From Scleroderma bovista (Eukaryota; Basidiomycota; Agaricomycetes; Boletales; Sclerodermataceae): a stretch of 64,000 nt of DNA. The stretch spans positions 28,260-92,259 of the forward strand of contig JAYMGJ010000227.1 of NCBI GenBank assembly GCA_037178675.1, read 5' to 3'. This document shows, piece by piece, positions 56,740 to 64,000 of this stretch (the first letter of the stretch is position 1; every line of letters starts with the position of its first letter). The translations under genes were made by a program, and so were the position numbers. The notes beneath the pieces were generated by a model. The model worked only from the letters and a program-made list of their open reading frames with translations, was not told the origin of the DNA and ran no database searches.

Positions 56740-59186
56740 TTGCAATGCCACCAAAAGGTACAAGGCAGAAGCGCTCGCATCAAGACGCTGGGGTTGTTGA
56801 TACCCTTGAGTCGGGTCTGCTGGCGTCTGCCCAAAGCAGTGCAGACACCCGCAAGAAGGCAAAGACGGGTGTCGAAAATATTGGTGTCGTCTGCTTTGAA
56901 TCCCACAATAGATGCATTACTGACCTTGTGATCTCAAGCGCACCGTTCTTCAAGAGAAAACAAAGGGAATGGGGGTCAGATAGCTCAACTTCAAAATCTC
57001 AAGCGCATCCAAACCCAAACCTCTCACAAGGTGTCAAAGATGGATCTCGCTACTGCCAACGAACCTTTGAATCCCATGGCGCCATCAATCCGAAATCTGA
57101 AATCTCGTGGATCAAAGACTTCTGGTAGTGCTGTAAGCGATTTTTCTCCTTTTCGTAGGTTATATATTTATTCACAGATGAACAGCCTGTTTCTGAACTT
57201 CGTCTGGATGCTGGTCAAACACTACCTCCTACTTATCAAATCGCCACAGCTGGTACTCGTTCTGGCTTCCACCCCCCGATAAACGGGAAACTGTCGTCTG
57301 CTCAACACCGGCCTACTCCCTCATCTCGTGCGCCTAGTATTGCTAGCTTCCATAGTGGTGCCTCTGTTCCTCGCACCACTTCCGCAGCGCCTACCTCTCG
57401 CAGTGGTTCTGCTGTTTCCTTTCGTCCGTCTCCTTCATTTGAAAATTCTCACATGCCTAGGAGGTCTTCCCAGGTGCCCTGACCTGTGTCACGAACATAC
57501 TCTGTTCATAATTTAGAAGATTGTATGCCACTCCCAAATGATTCTACTCACAATTCCTGGCCACAGTATCAGTTTTCTCAGCCTCTCAATGGTGGTGATG
57601 ATCAAAGCGATGACTATCCACTTTCCGACGGTCATCAGGAAGGTGTTGGGAATGAACATCGCACATGCGATGAACTTACCATCGATGAGATCTCACCTGA
57701 TGAGGACGATAGGTTGGCAAGAAAGGCTCTTCAAGGTACTGACAAGCGTAACAATGATCTCCTACTGACACATTAACAGATCCAACACCTGGACGCGAAT
57801 CGGAATATCATGGCTTGAATTTGGAGGGAGCACGCCAAATACCTACTGATGACAATATAGGTGTGTAATTCGCAAGTCAGCAGTGCGATACTAATAGTAC
57901 ACTTAGATCCACACCTCCTTGCCGAAGAACAACTCTCCAACGATCACAACGTGGTGAATGATCACCATCAACGTAACCGCCAACCGCGTCCCCCGGACTG
58001 TGAAGACCTCATGGAAATTTGTCGCCAGCAGCGACACTCCAGAATACCGGCCCAGCCCAATCCACCTGACATCCTGCAAGTTCCCCTTAGCGCTCAGTCT
58101 ACAGTAGCCCCCGGCTTCCTTACAGGACCTGCGCACAAGCTCTGATCCTTCCCCAATAAATTCCGTGAAGTCATCGAGCGGGCGAAGCTGATCTCACAGT
58201 GTGAATGTGCAACGAAGTGCCCTTTCCCAGATTGTGCCACATTCCTCAATGTCATGAGTGTTGAATGCTTCAGTGAAGCTCTTTTGGAATGCAAGGGTGT
58301 CCCTCCCGGTGAGCTAAAATCTTATTGACATTGACATTGATCTTAGAAGCTTCGCAGGCTATTGGCCGCAATATCGCAAACACCTCTGTGTGCTGGCAAG
58401 TGCTTTCCTTTTTATCTTTACCTGGTTCTCAAATTTACTTTTTCTTGACTGCTGGTCATTACCTCCATTACCGTAGCTTTGGGAGGCTCTGGTGATGTGG
58501 CGCTCAACATTGAAATCAAGGGCTCGTGACGTTGTTCGCCGCTTTTACGAACTAGGTGACCAGTTTCCTGCTGAAGTGAACTTGGCCACTGTGCAAGACC
58601 TGATCAAAGGCTCTGCATTTCTGTGGGGTGGCATTGATGAAGAGGTCAGTTGTGCCCAAAAACAATTGTTGTGCTAACTTCATTATTACAGGGATCCACA
58701 AATAACTTTGCCGCTCCTGCGTTGGCTGCCCTTGTTTGCGAGTTTTTTTATACTGGCCCTGCAGCTCTTGGCCCTGTCTTCCCTGAGGTCTTTGGACGTG
58801 AGGTTCCGAAGGTCGCTGTCTGCTTGGCAGCAACTGCGGTAACATTTTTGTCTTATCATTGTCTTTGTGTCTGATTCTTGTTATCTTCCTGTAGTTGAGA
58901 GCTGCAATTGATGAATACAACGTGAATGGGACTTGGCAGGATCGCAACTTCGAATACACGGGCTACTCCAAGGTCTTCAACGGTTTTGTTGACATGCATC
59001 AAATCATCGACTCCAATGCGAAGCATGCTGCCAAAACGAAGGCACTGCGAGTTGCATGGGCAACTTCCGCCGGGTATGTTTCAGTTATTTCCGACGTTTC
59101 ATTGCTCATTGTCTCACCCCAGCACGATGACGGGCAAGCCTTCTGTGGTGGCATACTCTGATGAATTTGTTCCTATTCTAGATTGA
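56740..59186 (+). CDS. DUF6532-like protein, multi-exon
   Basis: It starts MPPKGTRQKRSHQDAGVVDT with a basic, nuclear-looking N-terminus and a long low-complexity middle. The middle includes a Ser/Pro-rich part near 57310-57470 and an acidic part with DDEDNRLARKALQG-like text near 57700. The C-terminal part carries AKLISQCECATKCPFPDCAT, NIEIKGSRDVVRRFYELGDQ-like text, NFAAPALAALVCEFFYTGPA and VPKVAVCLAATA. Next is LRAAIDEYNVNGTWQDRNFE and YSKVFNGFVDMHQIID, ending DEFVPILD. That succession fits the DUF6532 domain of agaricomycetes, whose function is unknown. Introns are about 50 bp and start GT; some middle exon joins are not resolved, so intactness is unproven. Neighbouring transposase genes suggest an association with mobile elements, but this is inference. 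Confidence 0.65.
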
Positions 59187-59325
59187 TTTGTATCTGTGGT
59201 CGTTTTGATTGTGCATTAGCTACAAAAATATAGCCTGATTTGACGTTCCTCCAAGTTACTATACAAACCTACAGAGGGAGCACAGTGGATGTAGATGTAT
59301 ATACAATCATGCACAGATGTCTGTA

Positions 59326-59364
59326 CAGTGGTGTACACTTTAGAGCCTGAAGTGTACACCACTG
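59326..59364. repeat. Perfect 15-bp inverted repeat (hairpin)
   Basis: CAGTGGTGTACACTT, a 9-base loop, then AAGTGTACACCACTG. It lies in a gene-free stretch (59187-60016) rich in TGTACA words. It is too short to be called an element. Confidence 0.7.
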
Positions 59365-60016
59365 TGAGTCTCTGTGAATCTTTGTATTGGTAGGTACCTG
59401 TCTGTAATACCTGTGGTGCTATACACATCTGTAGAGCTCTGTACAGCCTTAGGCTTGTTTGCTGATGAGGATTTGCCCGTCACCATCAATTCTGAAGGGT
59501 GAACACTACCAGTGCAGTTGTAATAGCTACATTGTTTATATCAATTGATTTTTACCCCCTATGTTGTGTGATCATATAATGCAGTACCCTAAGGTGATAT
59601 CAACATTGAATTCCGTGACGTCCGTCGTTTTACAATGCCTGTGTAGGCAGGTGCGGCTGTGCATTGACCACCACACAATGTCCTCTGGCAGAGATTGCCG
59701 AACATTGCCACATGCATGCAAATTGGGGGGAATGGTAGCATTTGTCTCTGTACCAAAAATACTACGTTTTATGCTACAGAACGCTTTCTAGATATGAGTA
59801 CTACATGTACCTGAAAGTCCGACGTAAAAATGTTGTGTAGTTGTTGAGATACACGAGCTTGCTGTTGGCAACGGCGATGAGAGGCGTCAGAGACGACGCG
59901 CGGGCATTGCCGAACAGCTAGACGTGCATGAGAAGTATTCCCCAGCAGGCGGGAGAGACCAATGACAAATCCCTGCTGTGCGGGAGCTCCAAATCTCTCT
60001 AAGTACCCTACTTTTA

Positions 60017-60301
60017 GTGTTGCTGCGAGGTAAGGTCACAAAAAGGTGAGGTTGAGGTAAGGTACACCTCATTTCCATATTGGTTAAATGAGGTGGCGTA
60101 ACCTCACCTCAATGGAACCTTCACCTTTCTACCTCAAGTTGACCGCTTCCATATCTGTCAAAATTGCTGTGCAACAAGAGCCAAATATGTTTATGAGGTT
60201 TGTTCACCTCAAGTGGCTATGTACCTCAACCTCACCTTAGATTATGAGGTGCATCGCCACTTTTACCTCAAGGTAACCTCAACCTCACCTCATGGCAACA
60301 C
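60017..60301. mobile_element. MITE-like palindromic element packed with AGGT/ACCT words
   Basis: It starts GTGTTGCTGCGAGGTAAGG and ends CTCACCTCATGGCAACAC, whose inverse begins GTGTTGCCATGAGGTGAGG. TA lies on each side (60015-60016, 60302-60303); a longer imperfect flank CTACTTT is also shared. The left half is dense in GAGGT and the right half in ACCTC. No coding capacity. Confidence 0.65.
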
Positions 60302-60873
60302 TACCTACTTTATTCAATAATTATTCATTAAGGCGAGAGATGCCTCAAACGCCTTGTCTTAGACACACATCAAAACAGTAATATAGTGTCTAATTAGGGT
60401 ATTTATGTGGGAGTATCAGGTGGACCACAATGATTCCGCGAGGCGATTCCACTGATCACATGCAAGCAGCCCACAGCCCACAGCTGTGGGTGGTCCCATC
60501 TCAAGTAGAGTCGTATCCACCATAACCCATCCCTTTCCCCATCATCCTCGCTGCTCTCAGAGTCTCGGGACGCTACCTTGAATCACTTGTACAACAGGTG
60601 CGAAGTCCGTCTCATCCAATTTCTTCCCTCACCGCACTTGTAGGCTTGCATTTAATTACATATCACCAATCCCATCTCAGGTCATTGACTCATCAGTATG
60701 GCCCATTCCCTCTGTTAATGTTCTAGCTGACCTGAGTGAAGGCCCACCTCCTCATCGTCTAACCACGATTGTCCTATTGTTTCGCGAAGGGAACCTTTGG
60801 TGAGTTTGTTTTAGCCTTCTCTTTCAAACATCTCACTCTAGTCCCTCAAAAGACCAGACGCCCGTGATTTTCG
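60302..60873. other. Spacer and probable promoter of the TPR gene
   Basis: No gene is seen. A CT-rich stretch with CCTTTCCCCATCATCC near 60530 may be part of a core promoter. Confidence 0.35.
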
Positions 60874-62280
60874 GTGATTTTCAACACCGTGTGCAATAGC
60901 CAAAGAACAATGACGGAGTTGGATGACCAGATCTCCCGAGAACGAAAAGAATTGGAACGTCATCCCCCAGGAGATAGTGGTTGGGCTATGGCATTCTCCA
61001 ATCTCGCAGTGTCCCTAGGTAACAAATTTTTGGAGACAGATGACATTGCAGAGATAGAGGAGGCCTTTGCGCTGCATCAGTCAGCATTGGACCTTTGTCC
61101 GGCGGGTCATTCCAATCGGTCAGACTCACTCCATGGGCTTGCATTTTGCTTCAGCTGCCGGTATGACAAACAGGGTACCATAGCAGACTTGGAGCAGGCT
61201 ATCACCCTGGGTCAAGCTGCTCTAGAGCTCCACTCCCCAGGTCACTCTGGTCATGCCACCACACTTTACAACCTGGCAGATGACCTGAGAAAGAGGTTCC
61301 TGAAACTCGGTGCGAATAGTGATCTTGATGAGGCAATTTCGTTGCATCAATCAGCGTTGGACCTCCGTCCGCCGGGTCATTCCAAGCGGTCAGACTCACT
61401 CCATGAACTTGCACTTTGCTTCAGCGACCGGTATGATGAACAGGGTACCATAGCAGACTTGGAGCAGGCCATTACACTCGGTCAAGCTGCGTTAGAGCTC
61501 TATTCCCCAGGACACTCTGGTCGTGCCAACGCTCTCAACAGCCTTGCATGTTACCTGAGGAGGAGGTTCCTGAAACTCGGTGCGAATGGTGATCTCGATG
61601 AGGCAATTTCACTGCATCGATCAGCTTTGGACCTCTGTCCACCGGGTCATTCTGATCGGCTACCATTGCTCAACCAATTGGTGATCTGTCTTAACTCCCG
61701 ATTTGAGAAGCTATTGGACCTCCACCCACAGGGCCATCATAATCGCGCTAAGTCTATTGACAAGCTGCTTCTTCTGGTCCGAAAGCGAGTTCAGAGACAT
61801 GACATGGCAGTTGCGTTGGATGAATATCCTGATCATGCCGTACCCCTCCACACACTTCTGATTTATGTTAAAGATCTGGTTGATGATGGAGATGTTGCCC
61901 CAGTTCTGGATAAGATTGTGGCCATTGCACGAGCTGCATTGAAGCTCTGCCCCGCTGGTCATCCTGATCATGTAATGTTGCTTACCACTCTGGCTGCTTC
62001 CCTTCGGCGCAGGTTCCAACACCAGGGCGCCGTTGCTGATGTAGATGAAGCCGTTATACTGTATCAGGAAGCGTTAGAGGTCTGTCCATCGGGGAGTCAG
62101 GCCAGTGCACCACATTTGCACGACCTTGCACAGTGTCTATCGGAGAGGTTCACCATGCTAGCCATGTCGACTGATTTTGACGATGCCATCAAATTCGAAC
62201 AAGCGGCATTGGCGCTGTGCCCCCAAGGTCATCCGGACCATCAGAGTCTCTCCATAGTCTCTACCATTATTGTCAGTTGA
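60874..62280 (+). CDS. Tetratricopeptide-repeat protein (468 codons)
   Basis: An uninterrupted frame runs from ATG 60874; a second ATG at 60910 (MTELDDQISRERKELERHPP) may be the true start. It has about seven or eight 40-45-residue TPR-like units with a strong consensus, such as RYDKQGTIADLEQAITLGQA, RFLKLGANSDLDEAISLHQS and ALDLCPPGHSDR. Tandem units at about 61140-61320 and 61390-61600 are nearly identical, showing recent duplication. TPRs form a helical binding scaffold. After CPQGHPDHQSLS the related families continue SLHSLYHYCQ in what is here another frame, so the protein ends early with IVSTIIVS. A decayed paralogue lies at 37430. Confidence 0.8.
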   Translation: MIFNTVCNSQRTMTELDDQISRERKELERHPPGDSGWAMAFSNLAVSLGNKFLETDDIAEIEEAFALHQSALDLCPAGHSNRSDSLHGLAFCFSCRYDKQGTIADLEQAITLGQAALELHSPGHSGHATTLYNLADDLRKRFLKLGANSDLDEAISLHQSALDLRPPGHSKRSDSLHELALCFSDRYDEQGTIADLEQAITLGQAALELYSPGHSGRANALNSLACYLRRRFLKLGANGDLDEAISLHRSALDLCPPGHSDRLPLLNQLVICLNSRFEKLLDLHPQGHHNRAKSIDKLLLLVRKRVQRHDMAVALDEYPDHAVPLHTLLIYVKDLVDDGDVAPVLDKIVAIARAALKLCPAGHPDHVMLLTTLAASLRRRFQHQGAVADVDEAVILYQEALEVCPSGSQASAPHLHDLAQCLSERFTMLAMSTDFDDAIKFEQAALALCPQGHPDHQSLSIVSTIIVS

Positions 62281-62624
62281 AAATCAAAAGGCGTGGTGCA
62301 AGTACTCAGTCAGCAGGTCCCGCTGGCATAACTTCTGGTTCACGGTTCAAATCCTTGATTGGAGACATTGTTTTCGATGTTCTGAAGGGATTTTCCCCTT
62401 GTTTGCTGGACACCCGTACTGGAAGGCTATGTGACAGAGACTCACAGATCACATGGTTTACGCAGAGCGGAGAATACAATCAGCTACTGTCATCGGCCTC
62501 GGTTATGGGTGCCCTCACCCAAGTCAGTCATATCCGCGAAGTAGTGTCTACTTATTTCCGGTATGTCACGCTGTCCCATCGGTGGGGAAAATTTGAACCA
62601 CTGTTGCGTGACATCCATGGGTGA
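62245..62624 (+). pseudogene. HET-like segment downstream of the TPR frame, out of frame and truncated
   Basis: Frame +1 relative to the TPR reads ESLHSLYHYCQLKIKRRGAS, a linker LLDTRTGRLCDRDSQITWFT and then STYFRYVTLSHRWGKFEPLL. The last resembles the start of a HET domain (Y-x-x-L-S-H-x-W-G ... EPLL). It ends after DIHG at a GTGAGT that could be a splice donor, but no continuation of HET is seen beyond 62640. A one-base shift near 62245 separates it from the TPR. I infer that it was one TPR-HET protein, a class seen in agaricomycetes and linked in other fungi to self/non-self responses. Confidence 0.6.
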
Positions 62625-62639
62625 GTCATCTATGACATC

Positions 62640-63535
62640 AGGAATTCGACAGTTTCCTTTTCCATGCTTATTTAAACTTTTTGTGCCAAATAAGCATAAA
62701 AAAAGGTTGACATTGCAAAAGTTGAAAAAGCATGAAACAAGCTAACCCTTCCTCTTGTCCAGACTTATTTCCCACTTTTTTGCCCTTGCAAAATTTAATT
62801 CTTGCTTTTCACACAGATCAAAAGTTGACCAAGGAGACACACAGTTTTGAATATACCAAGCCATTAGATATAAGTAAAACAAGTATGATAAGCCAATAAG
62901 ACGAGAAAATGGGTCAAGGAGAACCAGTAAATGAATGCCAAAGCAGCGACATGGCGGTAATGATATGATTGTGGGCGAAGCGATTACGGACAAAGCAGAA
63001 AGCGACACGGGCAAAACAGTGGACAACACAGGCAAAATGGCAAATGATGAGTCCAAGGCGCAGATTCTATAAAGAACAATTAGAACCGCCAAAAACGAGT
63101 AAATTTAGATATAAAAGTTGAAGGAGAACCAGTAATTGAAAATCAAAAAGTATCTCACAAAGAAAGGAGCATGGGTTGGGGACACCAGCGAGCTCGTTCG
63201 CATCAGCCTCACTATTCCCGCTCTTGGTGCCAGCAGGCTTGTATGCTTGCACAGCTGTAAACGTAGCTTGCACGAATGCCTGTCCTCACTTGTGGATCGA
63301 TTCTTGGTATGCTGCGGTGTCGCCATTCCAATTCACGGCCGAGAACTGAAAGGCCGATGATGTTACACGGCCCATTGCTTTGTTAAGCACCTTCGGCAGT
63401 TTGACCTTTGGGAGTGACGCAGAGGAGGTGACGCAGATGATGCGGGTGGCGCAAAGGAGGTGACGCAGAGGAGGCGGGTGATGATGTAGAGTAGGTCGGA
63501 TGTTTCTGGGGGCGAACTGAATGAGGGCAGAGAAG
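62640..63535. other. Spacer, no gene supported
   Basis: AT-rich up to about 63130. Short frames on both strands (for example MKIKKYLTKKGAWVGDTSEL) are unrecognised. At 63415-63480 there is a short purine-rich reiteration of GACGCAGAGGAGG. Confidence 0.45.
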
Positions 63536-63539
63536 GCAG

Positions 63540-63950
63540 ATATTGTTGAGGAGGGTGGCGACTCCAGGCAGGCGAAGAGGGGGGTGACGAACTTGGGAAC
63601 GGGTCAGATTGCCGCGAAACAGATGCTGCCGATGTACTTACCCATCAGATATAAGTGTGAGGGATAAGACTGTGCGCCAGATATGATTGGGGGGAGGGGG
63701 GGGGGAATAGAATTCTGGGCAGGCGAAGAGGGAGGCGACAAACTTGGGAATGGGTCAGGTTGTCACGAAACAGACGCTGCCGATGCTTACCATCAGGTAT
63801 GAGTGTGAGGGATACTAAGACTGTGCACCAGATACGATTGGGGGGAGCGGGGGGGATAGAATTCCGGGTAAGTGAAGAGGGAGGTGATGAACTCAGGTTG
63901 CCACGAAACAGATGCTGCTGATGTGCTTATCCATCAGAATAGTCTATGTG
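63540..63950. repeat. Minisatellite, about 2.5 units of 140-160 bp
   Basis: Units begin GGCAGGCGAAGAGG (63569, 63718) and GTAAGTGAAGAGG (63869). They continue GACGAACTTGGGAA, GAAACAGATGCTGCCGATG and CATCAGATATAAGTGTGAGG, and close with a G run and AATAGAATTC. Variation is mainly C/T and G/A. Confidence 0.75.
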
Positions 63951-64000
63951 TGGGGGAAACGCACCTTCTGAGACAAAGATGGCGGCAGTTATCTTAAAGA

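Noticed and set aside
57486..58145. Separate small genes within the DUF6532-like region
   Set aside because: Their ends coincide with intron-like GT/AG sites and they are better read as exons of one gene.
1..64000. tRNA, rRNA or other structured RNA genes
   Set aside because: None could be recognised. The initiator-tRNA-like 12-mer at 26893 is a primer-binding site, not a gene.

Overview
This window is nuclear DNA of a basidiomycete fungus, most likely an agaricomycete. The evidence is a KDZ transposase with a CxC2-type cysteine cluster, a Plavaka-type transposase, a FunK1-type kinase, a DUF6532-like gene, a TPR/HET-type gene, and introns of about 50 bp. Almost everything here is transposon or transposon-associated; no clearly intact housekeeping gene was found.

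Layout. 1-1691: 3'-open Ty3/gypsy pol on the minus strand. 1692-3700: LTR-like repeat, with a second copy at 47062. 4651-7807: 5'-truncated Ty3/gypsy element on the minus strand, with an extra antisense ORF that has its own TATA box. 7809-8192 and 34518-36683: the two halves of one protein-coding gene, split by a 26.3-kb DNA transposon at 8193-34517.

That transposon is the centre of the window. It has similar terminal inverted repeats, an 8-bp target-site duplication (TGCCTAAT), and inverted subterminal arrays. It carries a KDZ transposase, a TET/JBP-type 2-oxoglutarate/Fe(II) dioxygenase and four accessory genes of unknown function. The palindrome CCGCGG occurs about 59 times (counted by eye) along its length, in exons, introns and spacers alike, against about two copies in the rest of the window. 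A 621-bp solo LTR (9748-10368) and a 6.1-kb Ty1/copia element (26604-32723) have inserted into it, so its own length is about 19.6 kb. The copia element carries a further 275-bp insertion.

36.7-49.5 kb: a degraded zone with a TPR pseudogene, an APC11-like RING remnant, a MITE, a partly duplicated Ser/Pro-rich gene and LTR fragments. 49.6-53.9 kb: a Plavaka transposase split by a 1186-bp solo LTR. 54.1-56.4 kb: a FunK1-type kinase whose catalytic HRD is HRN. 56.7-59.2 kb: a DUF6532-like gene. 60.0-62.6 kb: a MITE-like palindrome and a TPR gene whose HET-like continuation is out of frame. 63.5-63.95 kb: a minisatellite.

One theme joins the parts: decay at CpG. The 12 differences between the two copia LTRs are all transitions at present or inferred CpG sites. 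The four stops in copia pol are TGA where CGA (Arg) fits, and a TSD mismatch and the kinase HRN change fit the same process. In that setting, an element that encodes a 5-methylcytosine-oxidising enzyme family member and is studded with a two-CpG palindrome suggests an element-encoded system for managing its own methylation. This is inference and is stated with tests in the findings.
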